Below are positions 1 through 8,061 of a stretch of DNA of 23,285 bases, in pieces. Source of the DNA: CAYTZH01 sp964442285 (GTDB taxonomy: Bacteria; Myxococcota_A; UBA9160; JAFDET01); assembly GCA_964442285.1 (NCBI GenBank), contig CAYTZH010000058.1, forward strand, positions 1 through 23,285. Direction: 5' to 3'. Position 1 is the first letter of the stretch. Each line of letters begins with the position of its first letter. A program made the translations under genes and the position numbers. Under the pieces are notes generated by a model. It was not told the origin of the DNA. It was given only the letters and a program-made list of their open reading frames with translations, and did not search any database.

Positions 1-752
1 TCGAGGGTGACGATGGCGCCGCCGCCGGTGAGATTGCCGATGGCCGTGAACAGGCCCGTGCCGTGCATCAGCGGGCAGGCGGGAACCTGGACGGGACCCG
101 GACCGTGTCGCTTCACGTTCTCGATGTGGTCGGCCGGCGTCGCGGGGCGCTCGCCCCGGTTGGCGAGGGTGTTGGCGCCGTAGCCGAGGGCGCCCCAGAG
201 GGCCTCGTGGGTCCACATCACCCCCTTCGGCATCCCGGTGGTCCCGCCGGTATAGATGAAGAGCATGTCGTCCGGGGAGCGCTGCACGTCCAGCCGCGAC
301 GCGTCGCCCCGGGTCGCGAGCGCCTCGAAGGAGCTGGCCCAGTCCGCCGGCGCGGCGCCGGTCTGGATCCAGGCCCGTACCTCGGGGAGCCGCTGCCGGA
401 TCGCCGCTACACGCGGCGCGAACTCCTCGGAGAAGACCACCGCCCGCGCGTCGCTGTTGTCGAGGATGTAGACCAGCTCGTCGTCCAGGTAGCGGAAGTT
501 GACGTTGACGTGGACGAAGCGGCCCTTGAAGCAGGCCGCCAGGGTCTCCATGTAGGAGGTGTCGTTGCGCAGGTAGAAGCCGACCTTGTCGCCGGGCGCG
601 AGGCCCCGCTCCGCCAGCGCCCGCGCCAGACGGTTGGTGCGGCGACCCAGGTCGCCCCAGCCGAGCGTCGTCTTGCCGTGCACGAGGGCGGGCGCCTCGG
701 GCGGCAACACCGCCTCGCAGCCCTCCAGCAGGTCTCCGAAGTTCCAGCTCAT
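1..752 (-). CDS. Acyl-CoA synthetase / AMP-forming ligase (partial, C-terminus outside window)
   Basis: This is the N-terminal ~250 residues of an ANL-superfamily AMP-forming ligase; the reading frame is open to the window edge. Members activate a carboxylate with ATP to an acyl-adenylate and pass it to CoA. The ATP-binding signature YTGGTTGMPKG lies near residues 158-170 and is followed by WTHE. A second core motif, PLMHGTG, is present near residue 230. The N-terminal half looks like the fatty- or steroid-side-chain acyl-CoA synthetases (FadD group), but the substrate cannot be told from this part. The ATG at 752 overlaps the stop of the upstream DUF4177 gene as ATGA, so it is the last visible gene of the ten-gene minus-strand unit. 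No link between acyl activation and haem synthesis is obvious; its place here may be only co-expression. Confidence 0.88.
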   Translation of the reverse strand, partial: MSWNFGDLLEGCEAVLPPEAPALVHGKTTLGWGDLGRRTNRLARALAERGLAPGDKVGFYLRNDTSYMETLAACFKGRFVHVNVNFRYLDDELVYILDNSDARAVVFSEEFAPRVAAIRQRLPEVRAWIQTGAAPADWASSFEALATRGDASRLDVQRSPDDMLFIYTGGTTGMPKGVMWTHEALWGALGYGANTLANRGERPATPADHIENVKRHGPGPVQVPACPLMHGTGLFTAIGNLTGGGAIVTL

Positions 753-979
753 TCTCCAGGCTCCGATCCGTCTCTCGTGAACAACACGAACGCCATGGCC
801 GGCCGCTTCGACGACTCGCGCATGGCGAACTGGATGCTGTCGAGCTGCCAGCCCTTCCGGGTCCACTCGTTGAGGATGTCTTCCAGCTGCTGATCCGTGA
901 CGCTGCTGGTCTCGATCACCTTGTACTCGGTGGGCACCGGGCGCGTGTCTCCTCCCACGACGTGCAGGCGGGCGCTCAC
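749..979 (-). CDS. Small DUF4177 protein
   Basis: The product is a 76-residue soluble protein. The stretch YKVIETSS (about 19-26), then LNEWTRKGWQL (36-46) and a final hydrophobic strand ending FVLFTR, match the DUF4177 pattern (an N-terminal YKV strand, an 'EGW-L' turn and a C-terminal hydrophobic strand). The family has no established biochemical function. I chose the GTG at 979 because it overlaps the hemB stop as GTGA (976-979), and the gene's own stop overlaps the next ATG as ATGA (749-752). Upstream in-frame starts would lie deep inside hemB. A small fold of this kind could be a regulatory or adaptor subunit, but nothing in the sequence shows a ligand site. Family call good, function unknown. 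Confidence 0.75.
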   Translation of the reverse strand: MSARLHVVGGDTRPVPTEYKVIETSSVTDQQLEDILNEWTRKGWQLDSIQFAMRESSKRPAMAFVLFTRDGSEPGE

Positions 980-1944
980 AGGTCCGCCGCCACCGCCTTG
1001 GCTCCGTAGGTCAGGATCCAGTCCGCGCCCGCCCGCTTGATGCCGACCAGCGCCTCGTGGAGCGCGCGGGGACCGTCGATCCAGCCGCGCGCGGCGGCCG
1101 CCTCGATCATCGCGTACTCCCCGGATACGTGGTAGGCCGCCAGGGGCACGTCGAACGCCCGGCGGGCCTCCGCGAGCACGTCCAGGTAGGGCAGCGCCGG
1201 CTTCACCATGAGGGCGTCGGCGCCCTCGTCCAGATCGAGACGCATCTCGCGCAGCGCCTCGCGCCGGTTGGGCGGATCCATCTGATAGGCGCGGCGATCG
1301 CCGAAGGCCGGGGTGCTTTCGGCGGCATCCCGGAACGGCCCGTAGTAGGCGCTCGCAAACTTGGCCGCGTAGGAGAGAATGGGGGTCTGCTCGAAGCCGC
1401 CGGCGTCGAGGGCGGCGCGGATGGCCGCCACTCGGCCGTCCATCATGTCCGACGGCGCCACCATGTCGGCCCCGGCGCGGGCGTGGGAGAGCGCCGTCGC
1501 GGCCAGTCGCGCCAGGCTCGGATCGTTGGCCACCTCCTCGCCGTCCAGGAGGCCGCAGTGTCCGTGGTCGGTGTACTCGCACAGGCAGACGTCGGTGATC
1601 ACGCAGAGGGCCGGGACCGCCGCCTTCACGGCCTCCGCGGCCCGCTGCACGACCCCGTCGGGCGCGTCGGCGCCCGAGCCCCGGGCATCCTTGGCCGCCG
1701 GGATGCCGAACAGGATCACCGCCGGGATGCCCAGATCGGCCACGACCTTGGCCTCGCCCACCAGCGTGTCGACCGACCAGCGGAAGACCCCGGGCATCGA
1801 GGCCACGGGCTCGCGCACGCCCCGGCCCTCCACGACGAACAGCGGCAGCACCAGATCGTCGCGCGAGAGCCGCGTCTCGCGGCGCATGCGCCGCAGGGTC
1901 TCGGTGCGGCGCAGCCGCCGCATGCGCACGCCGGGAAAGCTCAT
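976..1944 (-). CDS. hemB: Porphobilinogen synthase (delta-aminolevulinic acid dehydratase)
   Basis: HemB condenses two 5-aminolevulinate molecules into porphobilinogen in the cytoplasm. The 322-residue length is normal for the family. The metal-site cysteines lie in DVCLCEYTDHGHCG (C120, C122, C130), which indicates a zinc-type enzyme rather than the aspartate-rich magnesium type. The two Schiff-base lysines are K195 (in SYAAKFASAYYGPF) and K248 (in ALMVKPALPYLD). The arginine-rich N-terminus (RMRRLRRTETLRRM) is the usual arm that wraps neighbouring subunits of the octamer. The ATG at 1944 overlaps the cobA-hemD stop as ATGA. In the pathway it acts before hemC although it is encoded after it, which is common in hem operons. 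Confidence 0.97.
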   Translation of the reverse strand: MSFPGVRMRRLRRTETLRRMRRETRLSRDDLVLPLFVVEGRGVREPVASMPGVFRWSVDTLVGEAKVVADLGIPAVILFGIPAAKDARGSGADAPDGVVQRAAEAVKAAVPALCVITDVCLCEYTDHGHCGLLDGEEVANDPSLARLAATALSHARAGADMVAPSDMMDGRVAAIRAALDAGGFEQTPILSYAAKFASAYYGPFRDAAESTPAFGDRRAYQMDPPNRREALREMRLDLDEGADALMVKPALPYLDVLAEARRAFDVPLAAYHVSGEYAMIEAAAARGWIDGPRALHEALVGIKRAGADWILTYGAKAVAADL

Positions 1945-3518
1945 CTCGCTCCTCCGCCCGGCGCGCCGGCGGGCTCGTGGGGCGCGCCGGGCCGCTCGCG
2001 CGCCACCAGGGCGTCCACGAGGTCCGCGGGCGTGGGTGCCGCCGGCACGCAGTCGGCCGCCAGGCCGGCCTCCTCGAGCGCCGCCGCCGTCGCCGGTCCC
2101 ATGGCGACCACCGTACAGCGGCGCGCCCCCTGCCAGGCGTCGTCGTCCAGGAGGCCGGCGAAGTGTCGCACGCTGCTGGGACTGGTGAAAGTCAGGACGT
2201 CCAGCTCGCCGCGGCCGAGCAGGCGGCGGAGGACCTCGCCGGCCGGATCGGCGGGACCGGGCGGCAGGGTCCGGTAGGCCACCGGCGCGTCCACCTCGGC
2301 CCCCGACGCCCGCAGCCCGTCGGGCAGCACCCGCCGTGCCTGCTGGGAGCACGGCAGGAGGAAGCGCTTGCCCGCCGGATCCACGAGCTTCTCCACCTCG
2401 GCCAGCAGACCCTCGGCGTGCTGGCTGCTGGCGGGCACCCGGTCGACCCGCAGGCCGGCGGCGCGGGCCGCCGCCGCGGTGGCGTTGCCCACGCAGAGCA
2501 CCAGGCCCCGCAGCGCCGAGAGCGACCGCCCTCGCGCGTCGGCCCGCCGGGCCAGGAAGCGGGCCGCGTTGGCGCTGGTGAGCAGCAGCGCGTCGTAGGC
2601 CGGCAAGCGGTCCAGCGCCGCGTCCAGCGGGCCCGGGTCCTCCGCCGGCTCGAAGCGCAGCAGGGGCACGTGGACGGCCTCGGCCCCCTGGGCCTCCAGG
2701 GCCTCGATCAGGGGACCGGCCTGCTCCTCGCCGCGGGTCACCAGCACGCGCCGCGCCGCCAGGGGACGCTCCACCCGGGAGGGGACCTCCGAGCGCAGCC
2801 GCACCACGTCGCCCACCACCACGGTCGCCGGGTTGCCGATCCCGGCCGCCCGCACCCGGGCCACGAGCTCGCCCAGGGGCGCCTCCACCACCCGCTGGCG
2901 CGGCGTGCCCGCCCAGCTGATCGCCGCCGCCGGCGTCGCCGGGTCCCGGCTGCGGAGCACCTCGGCCACGATGCCCTCGAGACTCCGCATCCCCATCAGG
3001 ATCACGAGCGTGTCGACGGCGTCCGCCAGCGCGTCCCAACGCAGCGCTCGCGAGGCCTGGGTGGGATCCTTGTGCCCGGTCACCACGGCGAAGCTCGCCG
3101 CGTGACGCCGGTCGGTGACGGGGATGCCCGCCAGGGCCGGCGCCGCGAGGGCGGCACTGACCCCTGGCACCACCTCGCACGGCACACCCGCCGCGGCGCA
3201 GGCGCCGGCCTCCTCACCGCCGCGACCGAAGACGAAGGGATCGCCGCCCTTGAGTCGCACCACCGTGTATCCGGCGCGGGCCCGCTCGACGAGGAGGGCG
3301 CAGATCTCCTCCTGGCTGCGGGTCGGCGGCGCGTGACCGCGCTTGCCCACGTCGATGCGCTCGGCGCCGGGCGGCGCCAGGTCGAGGAGCCCCGGATGGG
3401 CGAGGGCGTCGTAGACCACCACGTCGGCCCGGCGCAGGGCCTCCGCGCCCCGCAGCGTCACCAGGTCCGGATCGCCGGGACCGGCGCCCACCAGGAAGAC
3501 CACGCCGGCGCGGGTCAC
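1941..3518 (-). CDS. cobA-hemD: Fused uroporphyrinogen-III C-methyltransferase / uroporphyrinogen-III synthase
   Basis: This 525-residue protein has two domains. Residues 1 to about 250 are a SAM-dependent tetrapyrrole methylase (SUMT/CobA), with GAGPGDPDLVT at 11-21 and GGDPFVFGRGGEE at 91-103. It makes precorrin-2 for sirohaem and corrinoids. Residues from about 256 (RRVLVTRGEEQAG) to the end are HemD, which cyclises hydroxymethylbilane to uroporphyrinogen III. HemD sequences are poorly conserved, but the TSANAARF and TFTSPSSVRHF stretches and the position in the operon support it. Such fusions are known in several bacterial groups. The GTG at 3518 overlaps the hemC stop as GTGA. The fusion puts the product of one step next to the enzyme that diverts it from haem. 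Confidence 0.95.
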   Translation of the reverse strand: MTRAGVVFLVGAGPGDPDLVTLRGAEALRRADVVVYDALAHPGLLDLAPPGAERIDVGKRGHAPPTRSQEEICALLVERARAGYTVVRLKGGDPFVFGRGGEEAGACAAAGVPCEVVPGVSAALAAPALAGIPVTDRRHAASFAVVTGHKDPTQASRALRWDALADAVDTLVILMGMRSLEGIVAEVLRSRDPATPAAAISWAGTPRQRVVEAPLGELVARVRAAGIGNPATVVVGDVVRLRSEVPSRVERPLAARRVLVTRGEEQAGPLIEALEAQGAEAVHVPLLRFEPAEDPGPLDAALDRLPAYDALLLTSANAARFLARRADARGRSLSALRGLVLCVGNATAAAARAAGLRVDRVPASSQHAEGLLAEVEKLVDPAGKRFLLPCSQQARRVLPDGLRASGAEVDAPVAYRTLPPGPADPAGEVLRRLLGRGELDVLTFTSPSSVRHFAGLLDDDAWQGARRCTVVAMGPATAAALEEAGLAADCVPAAPTPADLVDALVARERPGAPHEPAGAPGGGAR

Positions 3519-4435
3519 GGGGCCCCCTTGGCGCCGGCGAGGAGTGCGTCGGCACCCTGCGCCCGCAGCAGCTCCGCCGCCTCCGCGGCCGCCGCCTCCG
3601 GCGCCGACGCCCGCACGTCGGCCCGCAGCACGCGGCGGCCGTCGGGGCTGGCGACCAGGGCGCGCAGCCGCGCGCCCCCGGCGTCGGGCTCCGCCAGGGC
3701 GCCGAGGGGGACGTCGCAGTCGCCGCCCAGCCGCGCCAGCAGCCCTCGCTCGGCGCTCGCCGCCAGGACGGCGTCCGGTTCGGAGAGGGAGGCCACCCGT
3801 TCTGTCAGACCGTCCCCGGCGCGGGTCTCGAGGGCGAGGATCCCCTGGGTGGGGGCGGGCAGCATGGTCTCGGGCGGGATCCGCGCCGTCACGCAGTCGG
3901 CCAGCCCCAGCCGATCGAGCCCGGCGCAGGCCAGGATCACGGCGTCGAGATCCTGCTCCGCCAGCTTGCGGAGCCGGGTCGGAACGTTGCCGCGCAGGGG
4001 GACCACCTCGAGGTCCGGTCGCAGCGCCCGCAGCAGCGCCGTGCGCCGGACGCTGCCCGTGCCCACCCGGGCGCCCGGCGGCAGCGCCTCCAGGCTGCGC
4101 GCCTCGCCGCCCTCCCGCACCACCAGGGCATCCCGGCAGTCGGCCCGGGCGGGAAAGGCCGCCAGCACCAGGCCCGGCGCCAGCTCCGCGGGCAGGTCCT
4201 TGGCGCTGTGGACGGCCACGTCGGCGCGTCCGTCCAGGAGCGCCTGCTCGATCTCCTTGATGAACAGGCCCTTGCCCCCCACGTCCGCCAGCCGGGCCTC
4301 GGCGAGGCGGTCTCCCGTGGTCTCGAGGGGGACCAGGGTGGCCTCGTCGCCGAGAGCGCGGCTGAGCAGCCCGGCCACGAACCGGGCCTGGACCAGCGCC
4401 AGCTCGCTGCGCCGGGTGGCGATCCGCAGGCTCAC
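3515..4435 (-). CDS. hemC: Hydroxymethylbilane synthase (porphobilinogen deaminase)
   Basis: HemC polymerises four porphobilinogens into linear hydroxymethylbilane, using a covalently bound dipyrromethane cofactor. The cofactor-carrying cysteine is C240 in LGGDCDVPLGA. The catalytic aspartate motif HSAKDLP is at 76-82, and the N-terminal MSLRIATRRSELALVQA is typical of the family. The 306-residue length is normal. The GTG start at 4435 overlaps the hemA stop as GTGA, and its own stop overlaps the next GTG. No residue needed for catalysis appears to be missing. Confidence 0.97.
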   Translation of the reverse strand: MSLRIATRRSELALVQARFVAGLLSRALGDEATLVPLETTGDRLAEARLADVGGKGLFIKEIEQALLDGRADVAVHSAKDLPAELAPGLVLAAFPARADCRDALVVREGGEARSLEALPPGARVGTGSVRRTALLRALRPDLEVVPLRGNVPTRLRKLAEQDLDAVILACAGLDRLGLADCVTARIPPETMLPAPTQGILALETRAGDGLTERVASLSEPDAVLAASAERGLLARLGGDCDVPLGALAEPDAGGARLRALVASPDGRRVLRADVRASAPEAAAAEAAELLRAQGADALLAGAKGAP

Positions 4436-5766
4436 GGGAGCTCTTCTTCCCCGAGTGGTTCGTCGCGGCCTGCCCCGTCGGCCACGCCGTCCTCCTCGGC
4501 GTCGGGCTCGTCGAGGCCGAACAGGAAGCGGGCTGCCTCGAGGTAGGCCATGCCCTCCTCGCTGTCCCGCTCGGAGCGGAGCCGCTGCACCGGCGCGTGC
4601 AGCAGCTTGTTCACGAGGGCGCGGGTGAGGACCTCGACGCCCTCGCGTTGGGCCGGGTCGAGGTCAAGCCGCCGGAAGAAGCGCTCCAGCTCGCTTCGGC
4701 GCATGGACTCGGCCCGGTCGCGCAGGTGGCGGATCGTCGGCACGGCCTTCAGGGCCGTGAGCCAGCCATCGAAGCGCTGCTGCTCCTCCTCCACGATCCG
4801 CTCCGCGCGATCCACCTCGCGCTCCCGCTGGGCCGCGTTGCTCGCGGCCACGCCCTCCAGGTCGTCCAGGTCGTAGAGGTAGACCGCCTCGAGCTCGTTC
4901 AGGGCGGGGTCCACGTTGCGGGGCACACCGATGTCGATCACGAACATGGGCCGGTGGCCGCGGTGGCGCATCGGCCCCTCCAGGGTCTCGCGGCGCAGCA
5001 GCGGCTCGCCGCCGCCCACGGAGACGAGCACCACGTCGGCGCCCGCGAGCAGCGATCCCAGGTCATCCAGGCCGTGGGCGGTCGCACCGAAGCGGGCGGC
5101 GAGGTCGCGGGCCCGGGGGAGCGTGCGGTTGGCCACCGCGAGCCGGGCCAGGCCCTCCCGGCGCAGGGCGTCCAGGGCCACCTCGCCCATGTCGCCGGCG
5201 CCGATCATCAGCGCGGACTTGCTCTCCAGGGACTCGAAGATCTGCCGGGCCAGGTCGACGGCCACGCGCGCGACGGAGAGCGGTCGCTCCCCGATGCGGG
5301 TCTCGCTGCGCACCCGCTTGGCGCAGGCGAAGGCCCGGGAGAAGAGCCGGTTGAGGATCACGCCGCAGGCGCCGGCCTCGACGGCGGCGTGGTAGGCGTC
5401 CTTCACCTGGCCCAGGATCTGCGGCTCGCCCACCACCATCGAGTCGAGCGAGGAGGCGACCCGCAGCACGTGCTGCAGGGCCCGCGAGTCCGCGTGCTCG
5501 TAGAGGGCGCCCCCCACGGCAGCGACGTCGGCCCCGTCCGCCAGCTCCCGGGAGAAGAGCCCCCGCAGCCGATGCCGGGCGGCCTCGAGCCGGCGGGTGG
5601 TGACGATCACCTCCACCCGGTTGCAGGTGGAGACGAGCACGGCCTCGTCGACCTCGTCGCAGGCCACGAGCTTGGCGAGGACCGGGGCGGGATCGTCCAC
5701 GGCGCAGCGCTCGCGCAGCTCCACCGACGCCGTGTGGTGGCTGAGGCCGACGACGAGGGTCCTCAT
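4432..5766 (-). CDS. hemA: Glutamyl-tRNA reductase
   Basis: HemA reduces glutamyl-tRNA(Glu) with NADPH to glutamate-1-semialdehyde, the first committed step of C5-type tetrapyrrole synthesis. The catalytic cysteine is C48 in STCNRVEV. H99 in the ALQHVLRVASSLDSM segment and the following VVGEPQILGQVKDA block match the catalytic domain. The NADPH-binding glycine loop GAGDMG is at 189-194, and the C-terminal third is the helical dimerisation domain. The 444-residue length is slightly long because of an acidic tail of about 30 residues. The ATG at 5766 overlaps the upstream ccsA stop as ATGA. It lies directly after a ccsA/hemX gene, an arrangement known from other hem operons in which HemX has been linked to control of HemA level. 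Its partner hemL is not in this window. Confidence 0.97.
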   Translation of the reverse strand: MRTLVVGLSHHTASVELRERCAVDDPAPVLAKLVACDEVDEAVLVSTCNRVEVIVTTRRLEAARHRLRGLFSRELADGADVAAVGGALYEHADSRALQHVLRVASSLDSMVVGEPQILGQVKDAYHAAVEAGACGVILNRLFSRAFACAKRVRSETRIGERPLSVARVAVDLARQIFESLESKSALMIGAGDMGEVALDALRREGLARLAVANRTLPRARDLAARFGATAHGLDDLGSLLAGADVVLVSVGGGEPLLRRETLEGPMRHRGHRPMFVIDIGVPRNVDPALNELEAVYLYDLDDLEGVAASNAAQREREVDRAERIVEEEQQRFDGWLTALKAVPTIRHLRDRAESMRRSELERFFRRLDLDPAQREGVEVLTRALVNKLLHAPVQRLRSERDSEEGMAYLEAARFLFGLDEPDAEEDGVADGAGRDEPLGEEELP

Positions 5767-6551
5767 GCGATGATCCCCACGCCCACCACGGCGAAGAGCA
5801 GGAACACGAAGCCGGCGACGGCGCTGGCCGCGGCGTCCCGGGCGCCCTGGTGCGCCGCGAAGCGCGCCGCCACGAGCACGGCGTAGATCCCCCAGGCCAG
5901 GACGTTCCAGGTCTCGTGGGCCGAGCCGGTCCAGAGCCGCCCGTCGATGCCGCGCACCCAGAGCATGCCCGTGAGCACGCCGAGGGTCAGGAGCGGAAAC
6001 CCCACCAGCAGGGCCAGGCGGTTCACGCGATCGAGAGCCTCGAGCGAGGGCAGGCGCGCGTCGGGCACGATGCGCTTGCGCTTGAGCCGGCGGTTCTCGG
6101 CCAGGAACACCAGGCCGGCCACGGCGGCGACACCCAGCAGCGCCAGCCCCCCGCTCGCCAGCAGCACGTGGGCGTGGGGCCAGCCGCCGGCGCCCATCAG
6201 GTCCTGGGAGGGCTCGTGGGGCAGGAGCAGTGCCGAGCCGAAGGCCCCGAGGAAGGCCAGGGGACCCACGGCGACCACCAGCCCCGCCAGCCGGCCGCGG
6301 CGCGAGAGGACGAGGAAGACCAGGGCGAGCATCCAGGCCATGAGGGAGACGGCCATGGGCAGCTCGGTGAGGGGCGGCACGGGATCGGCGCCGTGGAGCG
6401 CCACGAAGGCGGCCGCGTGGGCCGCGACGCCCCCGGCCAGGAGGATGACACCCAGACGCGTTCCGCTCCCGACGGCCAGGGCGATCCCCACCCCGCCGGC
6501 GATGCCGGCGGCCAGGTAGAGCGCCGCACTGAGCTGGAGCAGCGCGATCAC
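5763..6551 (-). CDS. ccsA: CcsA/HemX-family cytochrome c assembly membrane protein
   Basis: This 262-residue protein is almost entirely hydrophobic, with about eight predicted membrane spans. Two landmarks of the HemX/CcsA group are visible: a histidine-containing span ending in FLAENRRLKRK, and a later AHETWNVLAWGIYA segment followed by FAAHQGARD. CcsA-type proteins handle haem for cytochrome c maturation. HemX of the same fold is encoded next to hemA in Bacillus, where it negatively affects HemA amount. Position immediately before hemA favours the HemX role, but no ccsB/resB partner is in view to decide. I chose the GTG at 6551 because it overlaps the macro-domain stop as GTGA and begins the first hydrophobic span at once; longer in-frame starts would run inside the neighbour. 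Confidence 0.8.
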   Translation of the reverse strand: MIALLQLSAALYLAAGIAGGVGIALAVGSGTRLGVILLAGGVAAHAAAFVALHGADPVPPLTELPMAVSLMAWMLALVFLVLSRRGRLAGLVVAVGPLAFLGAFGSALLLPHEPSQDLMGAGGWPHAHVLLASGGLALLGVAAVAGLVFLAENRRLKRKRIVPDARLPSLEALDRVNRLALLVGFPLLTLGVLTGMLWVRGIDGRLWTGSAHETWNVLAWGIYAVLVAARFAAHQGARDAAASAVAGFVFLLFAVVGVGIIA

Positions 6552-7108
6552 GCCGGCGATCCCCGGGGCCGAGCGCGCAGCTTCGCCATCTGCGCGGCGA
6601 TCTTGGCGGCGTCGTTCACGCTCTCGAACACCCGGTAGACCGGCTCGCCGAAGAGCACGAAGCGGATCTCCTCGATGGAGGTCTCGCCCTCCAGGTGGCG
6701 CCGGGCCTCCTCCAGCAGGACCTCCGCCGCCGCCTGCACCGGGACGCCGGCGATGCCGGCACCGATGGCGGGCACGGCGACGCTGCGACAGCCCTGCTCG
6801 GCCGCCAGCTCGAGGCTGTGGCGCAGGCTCGCGCGCACGCTCTCGGGCGTGGCCTGGCCACCGGGCGGCATGCTCGCGGCGTGGACCACGAAGCGGGCCG
6901 ACAGCTCGCCGGCCCCGGTGATGGCCGCGCCGCCGACCTCGACGGAGCCGTGGGCGTCGCACTCGGCCTGGATCGCGGGGCCGCCGCGCGCCCGGATGGC
7001 GCCCGCCACCCCGGCGCCCAGCACCAGCGCGCTGTTGGCCGCGTTGACGATGGCGTCCACCGCCTGCTCCGTGATGTCGCCCTCCAGCAGCGTGATCCGA
7101 CCGCTCAC
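6548..7108 (-). CDS. Macro-domain (ADP-ribose-binding) protein
   Basis: A stand-alone macro domain of 186 residues. The adenine-ribose motif GDITEQAVDAIVNAANS spans residues 10-26 (D11, N22, N25). The first glycine loop is GAGVAGAI (31-38) and the second, diphosphate-binding loop is PAIGAGIAGVP (113-123). In MacroD/YmdB-type hydrolases the first loop is usually GGGVDGAI with a catalytic aspartate. Here that position is alanine (A35), so the protein resembles the GxGVAxAI macro domains and may bind or remove ADP-ribose by another route. The GTG at 7108 overlaps the upstream stop as GTGA. Its partner upstream is a DHS-like protein of an NAD-using fold, so both could deal with NAD-derived metabolites. 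Substrate unknown. Confidence 0.9.
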   Translation of the reverse strand: MSGRITLLEGDITEQAVDAIVNAANSALVLGAGVAGAIRARGGPAIQAECDAHGSVEVGGAAITGAGELSARFVVHAASMPPGGQATPESVRASLRHSLELAAEQGCRSVAVPAIGAGIAGVPVQAAAEVLLEEARRHLEGETSIEEIRFVLFGEPVYRVFESVNDAAKIAAQMAKLRARPRGSPA

Positions 7109-8061
7109 CGCCCGGCCTCCAGCCCCTCGATGATGCCCGCGGCCAGGAGCGGCACCAGGATCTCGTGGTGCCCCACCAGGGAGATCCCGCGACCGCCCTT
7201 GCGCGTCGGGCGCTCCACCACGTTGACCGCCGGCCGGTACTGGCGGATGAAGTCCAGGTTCACCGCGGTGAAGCGGTCGACCTTGTGGCCCAGGTTGCGC
7301 GCCAGGGAGAGCGCCTTGAGGAAGACCTCGGGAAGGATCACGGCCGAGCCCACGTTGAACAGGACGCCACCCTCGAGCGTAGCCACCAGGCCGGTCAGGG
7401 TCTCGAAGTCCCGGAAGCTGGTGGCGCCGAGGGCGGCCCCGTCGGCGCTGGGGTGCATGTGGTGGATGTCCGTCCCGACGGCGACGTGCACGGTCACCGG
7501 GATGCCGAGGCGCGTCGCCGTGGCCAGCACCGAGCGCTCCTTGTGGGGATAGCCGCCCTCCAGGATCGCCTGGCCGATGGCCCGCCCCATGCCCAGCTCC
7601 GCCGCGGCGCCCGCGTTGATGGCGCCGTTCAGGGCCTCGGCGGTCTCCCGAGCCATGCCGAAGCTGCCGTCGTCGAGGGCCTCGGCCACGTCCTCGCTGG
7701 TGCGACCCATCAGGGCCAGCTCCAGGTCGTGGACGCAGCCGGCGCCGTTCATGAGCAGGCCGCTCACGGCGCCCCGCTCCATCAGGTCCACCACCACGGG
7801 GGCCAGGCCCACCTTGATGAGGTGCGCCCCGAAGCCCCACAGGATCGTCCGGCCCCGGCTGCAGGCCCGGACGGTCGCCTCGATCGCCTGGCGCAGGTCC
7901 CGGGCGCCCAGCAGGTCGGGCAGGCCGTCGAGGAAGCCGACGAGCGAGCCCCCGGGCTTGTGGGGGACCGCCTCGTCGCTGCGGCGCACCTTGCTCCGGC
8001 GCCGCCGGGCGGAGACGGTGCGGATCCGGGTCCGGTCGATGCGCGGCGGCTTGCGCCTCAC
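7105..8061 (-). CDS. Deoxyhypusine-synthase-like conserved protein of unknown function
   Basis: This 318-residue soluble protein has a basic N-terminus (about 28 residues rich in R and K). It then has a conserved core: WGFGAHLIKVGLAP (75-88), LMNGAGCVHDLELAL (103-117), GSFGMARET (132-140), GTDIHHMHPSADG (196-208), FNVGSAVILPEVFLKAL (235-251) and HHEILVPLLAA (298-308). The NGAGxVHD block recalls the GANxxHD nucleotide-binding segment of deoxyhypusine synthases. I do not see the catalytic-lysine WGK motif of true DHS, so deoxyhypusine synthesis is unlikely. I recall similar unnamed proteins in deltaproteobacteria from memory only. A clustered His/Asp motif (TDIHHMHP) could bind a metal or substrate. 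The GTG at 8061 overlaps the gmhA stop as GTGA. Fold assignment moderate, function unknown. Confidence 0.6.
   Translation of the reverse strand: MRRKPPRIDRTRIRTVSARRRRSKVRRSDEAVPHKPGGSLVGFLDGLPDLLGARDLRQAIEATVRACSRGRTILWGFGAHLIKVGLAPVVVDLMERGAVSGLLMNGAGCVHDLELALMGRTSEDVAEALDDGSFGMARETAEALNGAINAGAAAELGMGRAIGQAILEGGYPHKERSVLATATRLGIPVTVHVAVGTDIHHMHPSADGAALGATSFRDFETLTGLVATLEGGVLFNVGSAVILPEVFLKALSLARNLGHKVDRFTAVNLDFIRQYRPAVNVVERPTRKGGRGISLVGHHEILVPLLAAGIIEGLEAGR

Noticed and set aside
976..3180. Long open frame extending hemB upstream to 734 residues
   Set aside because: The upstream part is an Arg/Gly/Ala-rich shadow of the cobA-hemD frame; hemB homology begins at the ATG at 1944.
1977..4628. 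883-residue plus-strand open frame opposite the hem genes
   Set aside because: Low-complexity His/Gly/Arg/Gln translation with no domain. It is a by-product of very high GC opposite well-supported genes.
7105..8061. Calling the DHS-like gene a true deoxyhypusine synthase
   Set aside because: The WGK active-site lysine motif is not seen, and bacteria generally lack hypusinated eIF5A; only distant fold similarity is claimed.
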